Source: Davidsoniella eucalypti
Taxonomy: Eukaryota > Ascomycota > Sordariomycetes > Microascales > Ceratocystidaceae
Length of the DNA: 64,000 nt
Direction of reading: 5' to 3'
NCBI GenBank assembly: GCA_004009845.1
Contig: RMBW01000010.1
Span: 62,001 to 126,000 of the forward strand
The notes beneath the pieces were generated by a model. The model was not told the origin of the DNA, ran no database searches, and saw only the letters and a list, made by a program, of their open reading frames with translations. Position numbers and translations under genes: made by a program. Of this stretch, positions 1 to 13,000 are shown one piece after another (within the stretch, counting starts at the first letter, position 1; every line of letters begins with the position of its first letter).

Positions 1-13
1 TGCAACTACTTAC

Positions 14-652
14 ATGCGTGTTGAAGACTTCGACAACATCCCGGCGGCCAGGGCCGTAGCGAATCATGGCCCAAGCAATGCCTTTTCCAACATACCAATC
101 GCCGCGCCAGAAGGCTGTCGGCCGTCCGTTCAGAGGATACGCGTGCATAGAGCTCTCCTCGATAGGCCAACGCGACAGGATAGCCAGGCCACCGCCAAAA
201 GAGCCACTGAAGTAGAACTTGCCGTATGGCAGCACGAAGCGAGTCTCGCGGCGAATGGCCTCGTAGTCATCCTGACACCAGCATTCCTGGAGACACACGA
301 CATCTGGTGATGGACTGGCTGCAGCCAGACGCTGACCAATCGTAGCTAGCCGCTCGTTGCGTAGCTTGGACAGCGCCTTGAGGCCCCAGCAGTTGAGCGT
401 CACCAGGTTGATCTCCTTGGGCAGCAATGGCGGGTTCATGATATCGATGTGGGTGTTGAGGTTGGGTTTAATAGTGGCCTTGTCTTCGGAGCAATTGGTG
501 CGGCGGACGGCTTCGTAGATAGTCGGCGTATCGTCAGCACCAAGCAGGCTATTGTTCGGGTCCGCGGAGTCGTCGTCGATAGGAGAAGCTGCAGAATTAG
601 AGGACGTAGACGAAAGCGAGGCTTGGCCCTTGGGATGCCGGTTCCTCAACAT
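14..652 (-). CDS. ISC1: Inositol phosphosphingolipid phospholipase C, 5' exon (partial)
   Basis: This is the first exon (213 codons) of a neutral-sphingomyelinase family enzyme. The family hydrolyses inositol phosphosphingolipids to ceramides in fungal membranes. The reading starts at the ATG at 652 and runs to a consensus donor (gtaagt) at 8-13, so the rest of the gene lies outside the window. The endonuclease/exonuclease/phosphatase fold begins at about residue 82 with NLVTLNCWGLK, in which N87 is the expected metal ligand. LQECW follows, with the metal-binding glutamate at E123. The family-specific block YPLNGRPTAFWRGDWYVGKG spans about residues 172-191 and contains the P-loop-like segment of ISC1 proteins. 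The exon ends on FNTH, where homologs continue into the conserved NTH(L/V)xAPY. Residues 1-75 are a polar leader of low complexity; the second Met (residue 72, about 439) could be an alternative start. Identity is well supported; the membrane segments near the C-terminus cannot be checked here. Confidence 0.85.
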
Positions 653-1309
653 GGAGGCAGAAAAGAAGAAGAGGAAGACGAAGCAAGTTAAACAGAGAGT
701 CTATATACAGAAAGAAATATTAAGAAATATCTAAACAAGAGTAAACAGAAAGACCGAAAACATCCCAGGAGTAATTGCCGATGTGAAGACTAAGACCTAA
801 AAGTTGGGCAGATCAAAAGATCAGGAAGATAAGTACAAGGTAAGCTGAAATAATTTGTGCCCAGGGCGCAATCTCTAATGCCTGCCAAAGCTCATTAAAG
901 TTTCCTGTGCATAATCCACCAACGAGTACTTTATTCATCAATGGATGTAAACCCTATGTAACCCTAGTGTTCGCTGAATTTCAGCTGTTAGTTTTCCCAT
1001 CAGGGGAAAACCGAGGCAAAAGCCACAACAACCCTTTCTCAAAACAGAAAAAACAAGGGTTAGTCAGTATTAGTTCAGATCTCAGCACATTCCGATAACT
1101 CGGTTGCTTGCAAACGGTATATTTCAATTTTTTTGTTTCTTTAGCTGCGCCTTTCTTTTCTCTGCCCTTATTTTATTTTATTTTTTATAGAAAAAGATAG
1201 AAGAACGGAAACGCAGAAAGCTTGGTATCGCGTCTTTGTTGTTAGCTTCACATCTAGTCAGCCTCTCTATACTAGACTACACTAGATATATCATACAGAA
1301 CTTCAGAAG
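653..1309. promoter_or_regulatory. Divergent intergenic region, ISC1 / thioesterase
   Basis: This 657-bp stretch separates two divergently transcribed genes and must hold both promoters and leaders. Two AACCCTA elements (950-957 and 960-967) resemble the telobox. A pyrimidine tract at about 1125-1160 precedes the thioesterase start. No ORF here has family support. Confidence 0.4.
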
Positions 1310-1924
1310 ATGGCCAGTCCCGAAGAAAAGACAAACAAAAAACTGTCTCGTGGAGAGCGTTGCTTCTGGGCAGAAACAGCCGAAGAGCGATTTGCGGCCT
1401 GGCTGGAAGAACCAACAGAAAACGACAGCTTTGCACAGAGCGTAAGACCTTGCCCCATTTGCTTGCCTATCTATTCCTCCAATCTCGCCTCATATCTACA
1501 ATCACCTACTAAAGACTTGGATATATAGAATTACGCAACGCCGCTCCTGCGACATGTCCGTCTTGTTTCATTCACGGCCACGCCTCTTCCCATCGTGACC
1601 TTTACCTTTCAGGTACAACCATCGGACTGTAATCCACGCAGTTTACACGGTGGCTGTACGGCTACTCTATTCGATACCTTGACGACCATGAGCATCATCC
1701 CCGTGTCTAAGCCGGGCTTCTGGCAGCTCCTGGGGCTCACGCGGTCCCTCAATGTCACGTATTTTCGCACGGCGTTTCCAGGTGAGACGCTCGTCGTGGA
1801 ATGCGAGGTGGTGAGTATTGGGAAACGCTTGTGCCATATCAAGGCCTCTATGAAGAATGAGAAGGGCGAACTGGTGGCTTCTGTGACCCACGAGAAAGTC
1901 AACGCTGATAGTGCGAAGCTATAG
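1310..1924 (+). CDS. Hotdog-fold thioesterase (PaaI/ACOT13-like)
   Basis: Two exons, 1310-1441 and 1529-1924, encode 175 aa. The 87-nt intron starts with gtaaga and ends with atatag, preceded by a tactaaag branch site; it falls between codons. The second exon carries the 4HBT (hotdog) signature: a PSDCNPRSLHGG block with H84-G85-G86 and D93 in the following helix, then the long strands RSLNVTYFRTAFPGETLVVECEV typical of acyl-CoA thioesterases. The length fits the single-domain PaaI/THEM2-like group, which hydrolyses acyl-CoA thioesters. The substrate and compartment cannot be told from the sequence; there is no obvious peroxisomal SKL-type end (it ends SAKL, only weakly similar) and no clear mitochondrial presequence. 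It is convergent with the zinc-finger gene downstream. Confidence 0.8.
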
Positions 1925-2411
1925 TACCGTTGGGACATCATTTTGTACCGGAGAGAGAGACAAGATATACACACATATATATTGATACGCAGTTGATCAA
2001 CCAAAACTACACAGACCGCCTTTTCAATTATTTTTGGGGGGTGGGAGGGAAAACAAAACAAACATTAAAGAAACAAGAAACTAGAACAGAATTGGAAGAC
2101 CCAATCATGCAGGAACTACAGTACAGATGGTATCAGAATACAACGGGTAAATAAATAAAACAAATCAAGTGAACAGAGCTGAGCACTGAAGCCTTGCGTC
2201 TGACAAGGCTCATGCAGCCAACAGAACAAATATAAATACGGCGTATGTAATGTAGCAGCAGTTGAAAATATCCAGAAAGCAAACCACATGCTACGAGGCT
2301 GTGAAGGCAGTATGTAATAGAAAGATATCAGGTTGGTAGACACGGCTGATATATAAGCAGTAGTCTCGTGTCGTACGATGGCCTAGAGACAACAACCATA
2401 GACACTCTTGT
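1925..2411. other. Convergent 3' intergenic region
   Basis: This 487-bp AT-rich spacer lies between the 3' ends of the thioesterase (+) and the zinc-finger factor (-). It holds their 3' UTRs and polyadenylation signals. No coding signal is seen. Confidence 0.4.
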
Positions 2412-5400
2412 CTAAGTCAAGGTGCCTTCGTTTAGGGCAATACAATTTCTAAGCAGATTCGCGCCCTCATTCAACAACTGCCAGCGAGTCTTCTCGAAGC
2501 TGCTCTTGAGAACCATCAACAGCGCCGTATTCTTATTGAAGCCACGCATATTCATGAGCTCGCCCGGAGAACTGACGCTGCCAAACTTGCACAGATAGTC
2601 CTTCATCTGCTGGACCGCCTGGTGCTTGTTCTTCGGCGCCGGGTGGTCTTGACAAGGGCCTTCGAGTGCGTGGCCGTAGCACCAGACTACCAGCGACGCT
2701 AGATAGACGACCCACGGCCGGTTGAGCAGCACATCGTCGCGAGCGCAGTACGGGTCGGTCGGGTTGAAATTGGGTGGCCGGGGCAGACCGCGTTCTTCGG
2801 GAACAAGAACGGAACAGAGGAAGTTGAGCGCATACCATGTAGCATCGCGCGCCTTTGCTGTTCTGACCCAGCCGTCCTTCATGCGCCGCTGAGCACCGCG
2901 GAGATCGGGCTCGCCGATGGCTCGTCCAAGGAGTCGCTTGGCGCGCGCGTAGATCTGGCAGTCGATCACATCGACGTGCATGGCAATGTGTGCGAGATGG
3001 TGTAACACGGTACGACTCTCGAAGACAACATTGAACTCTTCTTGCTGCGAAGAACTGCCAGCATACGGGTCGTTGCGAGGCTTCTCGATAGCTTTGTCAA
3101 AGTCTTGCTTCCAGGAGTCAAATGCTTTGGTGAGGGTGATGCGCCACTTGTCTCGGCCGCCAAGGGCTTGAGAAACGCCGCTTCCTAGAACATTAACCTG
3201 GAGATCGCGTTGCTGCATGTGCCATGAAACACTCAGGAGCCCGGCCATTAGAACAGTGCGCCCGAACGAGTTGGTCTGCACCTCCAGGCCCTGGAGAGTG
3301 CGCTTTAGGCCCTCGAGGAATGACACAGGCTTGAAGCCGTTGGATGCCATTACTGTCTCCAACCTGCCCACCTCGGAGCCGCTGTTTGCCCTCCAAAGAG
3401 ACTCATCACAGGGCAGTGGAAGCCTCATTTCATGAGCAACCATGACAGTGGAGTGGCCGAACATGGTGGCATGGATAGAATCAATGACAAAGGCAGCAAA
3501 AGCTGTTCGCCTGGTGGATTCGTTGATGATCCATTGGTTCCACCATTCATCAGTCGTGCTAGGCCCGGGTGTCGAGGAGTGGCGAGACCGGCGACCTGAG
3601 CCATCGGACTCCCGCTGAGCAGGAGAGTCCATAGCAGACTTGCCAATCAAGGCGCGGCCACGGCGCATCATGGCAATGGTGGTAGCGTGATGAATCAGAG
3701 CTCTCTCGTGAAGTTCACGGGTAGAATACATCTTCTCGTACAACTCCAGCAGAACCAATGCCTGGAAAGCCCAGAGCTTAGCTGGTGGTCTCCAATGGTT
3801 GTCCATGAATGTCTCCCACCGAATATGCCATGCCAAAAAGTTGGATAACTGCGCTCCCGTGTTCGAGGCCTCATCGCCATGAGTCGTCTTGTCGAGGCAT
3901 GCGGCTCCAATGCTCATCATAGACAGTAGAAGAAGATTTGGCGTTTGGTCTGGTGAGAAGGTCGGCTTGTGCAAGATGGGCACCTGTTCGCTGAAGTGAA
4001 GCCAGTACGATCCAATGTAGGCTTGCATCATGCGCTTACTGAGGCTATGTGTCGGTTGAGATCGATCACCCTCAAGAAGAGTATCGCCCTTGCGGTCATC
4101 TGGAACAGTGCCACGTTCTATGAAGCACTTCTTGATGTAGTCGAAGATCTCCTGGCTCTTTTCGTCGGAGATGGTGGCCTCGGGCAGATTCTGCTCTAGT
4201 AGGTTGTTGACAGCCATGATCTGCTGCGGCATATTGTTGAAGTAGCCGAGGCTATTGCCTTCTGGGCCCATGTACATTTGACTGTAGCTAGAATACCCGC
4301 CACTACAAGAGTGTTGTTAGTGATGACAGTCGCTGATGATGGAATGATGAGGGAGGACTCACTTTTGATACGCCATCTGGTTGGTGATGGGAGAGTTCCC
4401 GCTGAATAGATAGCTGATAAGATCATTTGGCATGCTAACATATGGTGATTTGTTCATGAGCCCCTCACTACCAAGCATAGGGAAAGTTTGATCAAAGACC
4501 ATCATCTCGGTGGTAGCAGTTAAGGGATCGTTGAAGTCGGCAACAGTATTAGCGTTGAATGACTGACTTTGGGGTTCTGTCGAAGCCGGTGTTTGATCTG
4601 TAAAGTTTGATGGCGGAAGATTAAATGCTGGGAAGTTTTGTTGCGGCATAAAATTCACAGGATGTTGAGGAGCACTATGCGGAGCTTGCTGGAAGCCTGG
4701 CTGTGATGTCACTGGGGACATGACACCAAAAGACGAGACGTTTATAGGGGTTTGCATCTGTGGTCTTTGAGGTGCCATGGAGTGTGGTGACTGTTGTTGT
4801 TGTTGTTGTTGCTGCTGTTGCTGTTGTTGTTGTTGCTGCTGCTGCTGCTGTCGTTGCCGGCTTGATACATGTTGTGGTTTCTGCGACCCTATACGTCTCT
4901 TCGCCGCTAGCATGGTTCTTGGATATGGCGCATCGATGGGATGAAGCGGTGCGCTAGCGGGAAATGCCGACATCTGCGGTGTTGACTGTTGCTGGGGCTG
5001 GCTTTGGCCGTTGCCCATGAACGAAGAGCCCATTGGCTCAGCATTGGGCCGGAAACCACTTTGAGCCTGTTGAGTTTGTTGAGGAAAGCCGAGAGAAGAT
5101 TGAGTCATGTCTGGTGATATCTGGTTGGTCGAAGATGACGAAGATATGGGAGGATGCTCGTTCGTTGGAGAGACTAGAAGATTGTGGTTCTGGGACTGGT
5201 GCTGATGTTGGTGGATCTGTGACTGGCCATGGTTCTGGTTTTGGCTTGCAAGCATGTCTTTCCGGTTCAGAGCCGATCCCTTAGCAGTATGGCGATCCTT
5301 ATGGCGGTTGCACAGATCTAGCCGGACAAAGGTTCGTGAGCATTCTGGGAAGTCGCAGCTGTATATCTGTTTGGGGTTGTGATTTAGCTGGTGCCGGTAC

Positions 5401-5936
5401 CTGGTAGCAAAGAATTAGTATTTGTTTTGGCCACTGGCCTCGACGTTGCAGCCAAACGACGTTGTTTGGATGGAGATGGACGAGACAGTGCAACATGCTA
5501 CAAAAGCGAGAGACCCAGGGTTCTTTGGTCATACTAGACATCGCTTCAAGACATGTATGCCCATATGTGTAGAGAGATATATGTACATGTATATGCACCT
5601 GTATGCGGTGTTTAGATTCACTTACAAGTGCTCGGCACGTGAGTAGCTTTTCCCACAGCCTTCGTGCGGGCATTCGAACTTTTTATCCAGGCCTTTGCGA
5701 CTGCGCCGTCTTTTGCGCGTCGGGCCATCGGAGGAATGGGCGTTGGTGCCATCGCCGCCTTCATTGTCGCCAGCAGGCGAGCGACTGCGCCGCCGGCCGC
5801 GCCCTCTTTCGTGTTCTGGCTTGATTTCGGCCACGGGCGACTGGCTGGCTTCGGCCATGGATGACATGGACGGCGTGTCGTTGGGCGGCATAGCGAGCTG
5901 TAGGTGATCAGCGGGTGGGCCGAGGATAGAGGTCAT
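2412..5936 (-). CDS. C2H2 zinc-finger transcription factor with fungal-specific TF domain
   Basis: Three exons on the minus strand, 5626-5936, 4363-5400 and 2412-4302, give 1079 aa; the lengths sum to 3240. The introns have consensus ends (gtaagt..ccag and gtgagt..gtag). A basic stretch RKRRRSRKG (about 74-82) looks like a nuclear localisation signal. Two adjacent C2H2 fingers follow: C89-X4-C94-X12-H107-X3-H111 and C119-X4-C124-X12-H137-X3-H141. The middle is rich in Gln, Ser and Pro and includes a run of about 20 glutamines coded by 4791-4850. From about residue 540 the protein matches the fungal transcription factor regulatory domain (SYWLHFSEQVPILHKPTF and following helices). The architecture is that of the Klf1-like group, regulators of stress, quiescence or development. 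The target genes cannot be inferred. The ATG at 5936 was chosen; an in-frame TTG lies 18 nt upstream. Confidence 0.85.
4791..4850 (-). repeat. CAA/CAG trinucleotide repeat (polyglutamine)
   Basis: An imperfect run of CAA and CAG codons on the minus strand codes about 20 consecutive glutamines inside the zinc-finger transcription factor. Such runs are length-polymorphic between strains in many fungi. Confidence 0.85.
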
Positions 5937-6548
5937 GGTAGGGTGAGGAGGCAAGATCCGGAACTGGAAATGCGAGGGTTGCGAGCAAAGCGAATGCTGT
6001 GATGGGAGCGCCAGGGATACATATGTATAGGTATATATGACTATATATGACTATATATGTATGACTATGTACATACACTATATCTGTGTGTACACTACAG
6101 CTGGTGTTGGTACTGAGATCTCGGGTCTGCGGGGTTGTAAGTGCAGGAGCTGCTCCGAACCACTTTGGCGGCAGGTGAGCGAATCCAGACAGACGGCTGC
6201 AGTGGCTTGGGGGACAGGAAGCCAGAATAGAGACTGAGAGCGCGCGGGAACCGGCTTTGCTGCTGTGTGGGCAAGAGTGCTGCAAGACTGGGAACTGCAG
6301 CACTATTTATTGCTGGCGATGCTGGAGCTGGGCGTAGGCCAGGCAGAGAGCAGCCGAAAATGACGCACGGGTGGGCGACGGGGCAGTAGAGAAGATAATA
6401 AGGCTCCAGACAACCGCTCCAACTACTCGGAGGGTGTGTTCTGGGGCATGGCGAGGAAGGCTAGCGAGACGAAACACGAGACTCTGCTGCAGCTCTCGTG
6501 TGGCGTCCTGGGACGGGCAGGAGGTGCGTGGCAGCAGGCGGTAGAGCT

Positions 6549-6584
6549 GGAGCTGGCACTAGAGCTGGCACTAGAGCTGGCACT
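6549..6584. repeat. 12-bp tandem repeat, three units
   Basis: Three consecutive copies of a 12-bp unit (agagctggcact) are present, the first with one mismatch. They lie upstream of the zinc-finger factor, probably in its leader or promoter. Confidence 0.8.
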
Positions 6585-7898
6585 GCTGTAACAGTGTGCT
6601 GTTGTCGGTGTGGCAGTAGGTCCAGTTGGGGCATTCCACAATGGGCACAATGGAAGAACGAAAGAAAGAGGCAAGAAACCGGGAGGGTGGTGGCAGTGGC
6701 GTATACGATAGTAATGTATTTGGTTGAGCAGGAGCTTGGCCAGGCAAGGCACGACGCGAAAGGGCAGCCCTAAAGAAAGCGAGACAAGCGTAGGCGCTTC
6801 TTAGCGGCGTTGGCAGTTGGACTAGTAGAGTTGGTCCCAAGGGATCAGATTGAGTGTTTTTCTCTAGCGTCAGTCGAGAGCGATACAGCAGGTGTGGTGG
6901 GAAGAGGATCGAAGCGAAAAAGAAGATAAAACAGAAGAAATAAACAAGAGGTAGTAGTGGTGTAGCGTTGCGCGGTGTGGGAAAGTGGCTCTTCAAGTAC
7001 TAAGTACTAACCACTATGACAGGCCCGGTCAACTAGAGCCGCTAAACAGATAAACACAAGAGAGCAGCAGAAACAGAACAGAGCAATGGCAGACAGAAAG
7101 ACGAGCAGAACCCAGGATTTAACGAACGTCCAGGTGAAGGAACGGCAAAGCACAGGCTGGCCAGGCGGTGGACAGGGAACAGGGCCCTAGATAGTGAAAA
7201 GCGACTCTGTATACTCTGCACTAACACTGATATACCAAGATCGCTTAGTTGTTACAGCCCGTTATATTATATCTGTACGTCTTATTGGGGATAGACGTAC
7301 TACCACCAAAGCCGGGTAGCGCGTGGACCGATTCGGACGAGAAACCTGACTGCCTTGCTCTCTATTAATCAGTACAGACACATAAATTCCAGGCATTTTT
7401 GCCCCCTGTATTCCGGCCTAGGACCGTACATGTAGTAGCCAGAGTGGAAATCTAGCTGGGAAACGGGAAGAGGGCAAGATAAATAAACACAGTAAAGTAG
7501 GTGAAAAGAGGCCCGGAGGCTCGCGTGCCAGAACGGGAAAGACACCACTAGTACGGTTATATCGTCGAGATACAGTGCATGAAAGATCGGGGACATATGT
7601 ATAAGCCTGTTCGTCCTGAAAGTGTGGGCTAGTAGTGCCAGTGTTGCATAGCAATATATGTACATACATACAGAGTTGTATGATGCTCGCTGATATGTGT
7701 CTGCATAGCTATACAGCATGCTATCGTACTGCTAGCCAGCACTATCGGTTCGACAAAGAGCAGCGGTGTCCTTCTGTTCCGGTCGCCGACAGTCGGTCAG
7801 GGTTAGCTGGCCAGCTGGCCTTAGAACTTACCGCATATATCAGTAGACTGCATGTGCTCACTGCTAGGTAATATACTTGCTGTTTAGTGCATATAGCC

Positions 7899-7924
7899 CA
7901 CAATGCATATCAGCCTGCATTGTG
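7899..7924. repeat. Short perfect inverted repeat (hairpin)
   Basis: CACAATGCA (7899-7907) and TGCATTGTG (7916-7924) are exact reverse complements around an 8-nt loop. There is no T-run that would make it a terminator, and its role is unknown. Confidence 0.6.
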
Positions 7925-9784
7925 AGATATGGCTGGACACCGTTGACTGCACAATAGACTCTCCTTGGTCGGCGGCGTGCAGGTGGCGTCGGAGCTTGGT
8001 CGAGAGGATAAACAACGTTCCGCGTGACGGGATAGACAGGGAGCCTCTAGCTGTTTATGGGCTGCCTATAGTGCATAGTATGGTGCAGGGAAGATGACGA
8101 TCCGGGTGTTGTGACCTGAACAACCTAGCAAAGCATAGCCTGGCCTGGCCTGACCCTGCACTTGCATCTGTCCTTGGCCAGGTCTCAGTGAGACTTGCTT
8201 GGATTCGCACGCGAGGAGAGCAGCATGGAGAGCCTAGCCAGGGATTGTCATCTTGGATGGCTTTGTAGCTAGCAGGCAAGCATCATAAGCATCTACCAAG
8301 CCAGTCAACAATCAAGCACGCAAGCAAGCACAAGAGCACGGGGATTCAAGCAAAGAACCATCAAAAGATCAAGACCGCTCTAGTTGCAAGTCGCCGTCTA
8401 AACAGATGACACTTGATGCCATGCTCTTCCTCTTCCATTCACTTCCGAGTAGATCCATGGACAGCGGAAAACAAGAAAGCGTGTTGCATCCCCCAGCATT
8501 GACCGAGTCTCAGTCCCTTGGGGCCCTGGTCTAGCGAGAAGATAACATTTGCCTGCACTGTATCGGATAGACCGTAGTCCCAAAATGGCAAACTAGCCAT
8601 GTCCCAATACAAGCCCGCCCGGTATTTCTCTCTATGTTGATATGGCCACTTCCTCGATTTACACAGATTCGTCCCTCGCTCTTGAAGAGAATAAACATGC
8701 ATATGTATGTACATGACCACTGCTTAGCTTAGCAGCAGAGGCAATACTCATGTAGAAGAACAGTAGTGGCGGCGACAGTCCTTGGTCCAAGATGCAGGGC
8801 TCCTAGATATCGAGCACTCAAACATATGTATAGTGGAGTCGTATAATCAGCACTAACACCCGTTGGAGCGCTGGCTGGGCCATGACGTTTCATAGTTGTA
8901 TTTGTATACAACTAGCCCGACGGAGAGTCTTCGGCCGGGTTCACTGGTAATCAAGACTAGTTAGTTGCATTATATGTAGTATAGCCAAGAAACACATGAG
9001 TCGGGCGGGCGAAATCAAAATAAAAACAATCGCGGTATAGTTTGAGCGACTGCATAAGACGCCACCAGGTCAGATTCTCTTGTTGCCCAGTGCTCACAGT
9101 CCACTGAAAAGCCTCTCGTAATTCAACACGCTCTGTTTAGTCGGCTAGCCGCACTGTGTCCAACTACAAAACCCAGTGACCGCTAATAGCCAACGAGCAG
9201 ATGAACCAACTATGCAGGCTTCCGCCAGCTGAATGTTTGTCGTGGCAAGATAGTCAAGTAGTGTCTGCTCTGGTTCCAAAGCTTTGTTTTATGCGTCGTT
9301 CTATTGGTAATGCTCCTGTAACAAGCTGAAGCACGATGACAATTCGCACCAATGAATGAATCTGGGCGTTGTAAGCTTGAGCTTACGAAGGTTTGACAGT
9401 TGGTCTGAAGTGAACCTATATCGTGTGTGATGAAAAAGATCTTACACAAGTCCGTCCATTCTATACTTCACGAGACTTCTATGGTTACTCGCTCTCAGTT
9501 ATAGTCAGACTAGAACGCCACAGCCATACACGTAGCTTTAGGCGGCTGATGCCTTTTTTTCTATCATGTGCTCTTCCTCCTCTCTTCTTCATGTAGACTC
9601 TCGGCTTGGTCAATAGTTACACCATCGCCACTAGCCAGACATCAGCCGTTCAATACCGCAGTAGACAAGCTCATCACTCCTTGACCAAGTGCCCAGCATA
9701 ACCCACCGTATCCCAGTGCAGATACTGACCCATCCTCCCCTAGCTTATCTGTACACTTGTATCTGTATATGGGCTTTGGCAAGG

Positions 9785-10044
9785 GCGATACAAGACGGGC
9801 TGCCCTTTCTCCGAGATTGACTACGAGTTTACCGGGGGTACAAAACAGATACTTCATGTACAAAATAATAATGTTCTGGTACTTGCTCTTTTCGTGCCTC
9901 GGCCAGCTAGCAAAGTGCCACGGTAAAAAAATAAAAATAAAAATAAAAATAAACACATCTATAACGAAGAGTAAGTACCAGAACATCCTCGTTTTGTAAC
10001 ATGGAGTATCCTTTTTGTCGAAAGGACAGTTCGTCTTGTATCCC
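9785..10044. repeat. Large imperfect inverted repeat (foldback / hairpin)
   Basis: The left arm (about 9785-9890) and right arm (about 9967-10044) are imperfect reverse complements. The innermost 20 nt (9871-9890 against 9967-9986) differ at one position. Matching blocks then continue outward (catgt-acaaaa, gatact, cctttc, atacaagacg), broken by small indels and one insertion of about 25 nt in the left arm. The loop (9891-9966) contains an (AAAAAT)n tract. A transcript would fold into a long hairpin. It could be a foldback/MITE-type element, a relic of two element copies in opposite orientation, or a small-RNA precursor. No flanking target-site duplication was established. Confidence 0.65.
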
Positions 10045-13000
10045 TTTCTTCTTGTTACCACTCGAAGCAGTAAATTTTCTGTTGTTTTTTCCAAGATATA
10101 TAAAAATATGTTCAAAATCAAGTCACCATACTCCCAGGTTTTATTTGCCACCAGTTCCGCATGACCTTCCCTGTATGGCCTAGAGCAGCGTCATCATTCG
10201 ACTTTACAGTGGAATGATAGCTATGTACGCGCCAGTAAGAATAATGAGCACACACACAAATATTTTCGGGCCGCCATTGTTGTGTCTACGGGCCACTGCC
10301 AATTATCTCTTGACGTCGTGGAAGCCAAGTTCCCGAACCTCGAACTACCAAACTCAGACAAAAATGGTAGCGGTGTTCCATCAACAAGACCCTGTCTGGC
10401 CAGCGTTAAGACAACATGTACAATTTAAAAAAAAATTGGACTTGGCCAGTGCTCTTATTGTTCTCTGCCTTGTTCTGGAAGTCTAGCGTTCTAGTGCCAG
10501 TCTATTTCCGTCGCGTGTGGGGGCTCCCTCGACACTAAGCCCGAGGTCTACGATTAGCATAGCACTAAACATGAGACCAACATGGCAATATTGGGGATAT
10601 CCCTTTGTCTTAATCACGCCAAACCAAAAGTATCTAAAGTGCTCTTTTGTTGTTCGTCCGCCTGACATCTATTCCATTTACTCTAGTTCGAGTTTCTCAA
10701 GATTTACAGCTAGCCCACCACTCCTTCAAGGCCTAGTCGATGTTGCCATAGACGCCAGAAGCTACTACGATCGCCTTGCTTGCATACATAGCCATGTGTA
10801 TGGAAAACTCTGATTTTGCTGAGCTTTGTCGTTCGCGTGGGGGCGTCTCCCAAAGCTGACAACCAACCTCGACCGTGATGCCAACAAATGCAGGGACAAA
10901 CCCTCTAAAACTGATGTAGGAGAATCCATCCAGCCTCATCTGAGGCCGGAAATTTGAACCCACAAATATAAGAATAACCCCCATGCTGTCATCTCTTGAG
11001 ATTTTTCTATTAGTCGAGTCTAACAGACCTTCTTTGCACCAGCTCTGAAGGGAACCACGTACAATCCTACTGTAAATAGATCCCATTCGAACCTGGAGTT
11101 TGGGTCAAGGCATTGTGTTCTATGGAGATGTGGGAAAACATCCCACGCTCATCCCGGGCAGCCCTCATGTCAAGATCGTTTCCATGCTCTCAAGACAACG
11201 AACATTGGGCGTTCACTATACTGCAAAGCATGCTTATGGCCGCTGCTAATGGGCTATAAAATGTGCGCTACCCCCGCCTAATACTCATCACCGTTTCGGC
11301 GCGGCCAGAATGCTACCAGTACTACCAAAAAAGTCAGACATTCAGTGCAGAATTTTCCAAGCCAAGTGAAGTTTCTATCACAATGGCTTGTTGCACTTTC
11401 ACACAAATAGTGACCAATGACATTTACAATGATTCATTCATTCACCAAAAGACTGACGGGGTTGCTTTCCCCAACCAAGTTTATATTCACAAAAGGTATT
11501 TCGGTCATCAGCGCTAGCGGACCTCGTCGAACTCCGTTGATCTACAATGCCATTAACAAAGTTGAGCTGATTACATGCTATAAATGCAATATGTATCACG
11601 AATTTCATTTATATATATGTGTATATACATACGATCTGACTAGGCAACGCACTATAGCTCCTCAAAGTCACTTCCCATAGCCTACAATGTGAATACATAT
11701 ATGGCCTCGGGATATCAACCTTGTGCATGTGCTCCCTGCCTCGGATTTTACCTCTGCTTATTTCCCGCGTGTCTTGTAATACTCGACCCCGTTTCCCAAG
11801 CCGCCTTAGTTCCCCGCATCCTGTTGGCCTTGGTCCATTATGCTTTGTAGCAATTGTCACCGTCCATCCTTTTTTCAAAAGCAACCAGCCAGGTCAACTT
11901 GGGGTGTATTTTTGGGAGTTTTTTCTTAAAGAAAACACAAAGAATAAGAGACAGTACTGTCTGTTACTTTTGTGTCCTTCACTTCTTAGGGAACCTTTGT
12001 CAAAAACTCACACGATAGATCCAATCAGATATCAGCTACTACAAATATACCACTCAGGTCGGACTTGCCTCAAATTCCAGGCGTGACTGCAGGATGCCAG
12101 TGATACTCTGACAAGCACGCCACCAGCGATATTTTTCTTTCCTTAACTTTGCCTCCCCAAGTTATTGCATGTGAGTCTTTTTTTTTTCTTTCCGCTCATA
12201 CAATGAATGACTTGTAACATACTTGAGTTCGGTCTTTGGTTTCAGTGATACATATAGTGCCCTATCGATGTCTCTAAGGTTGGTCGTCCTGAGAAACAAA
12301 TCCTGCTTGAGACTCAGATTAAGGAATTTGACCGACCCATAACATGATCACACGTCAAAATCCGTGCATGCGTACGACGTGTTCTTGATTATCGAGTTGG
12401 GAACTTCTCGCACTGTTGGACGGTGTCAATCTCGGTCACACGTAGTGCCATTGCTACGGAAGTCACGATACTCGCTGGTTATCTCAAAGTGGCCAAGACT
12501 GATGGATTTATATACGTGTACACACTATACAGATACAGATACATAGCTTGCTATAGTTTTGTCTTGAATAATGATTGGATGACGCTCTAGCTATATCAGA
12601 ACTCTTCTCGGTACTATAACCAACTGGCAACTCTCGACTCGCTCGCTTGTGAAATAGTGTTCAGCTGACACTACATCATCATAATTTCCCCCACCAATAC
12701 ATACCGCTGAATTAGTCTTTGCTTTGCGCAAACCCTTCTCCAACCTATATGGGCGGGTCTACCAATATGCACAAGACGACTACTTGAACAGGATTCATCT
12801 CCTCGCCAATCAGGGCAATATGTATACATAGACAACATGACTTTTTTCCTTTCATGGCTTAACATATGTCTGATGGTTGTCCTGCGAAATCGGACTTCGT
12901 GCATGAATTCCCCAAGCCCTGTTGCAAATGATTCTTATGTATTACGAACAGGTTGTGATACTGCGTCAAGTTCACTTTATTATATACTATCTTGTTCTAA

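Noticed and set aside
1609..2061. 150-codon frame antisense to the thioesterase
   Set aside because: It is a shadow of the hotdog-domain coding exon on the other strand.
9642..10151. 169-codon open frame on the minus strand
   Set aside because: It runs through both arms and the A-rich loop of the inverted repeat; the repeated residues (FIFIFIF) come from the (AAAAAT)n tract rather than from selection.
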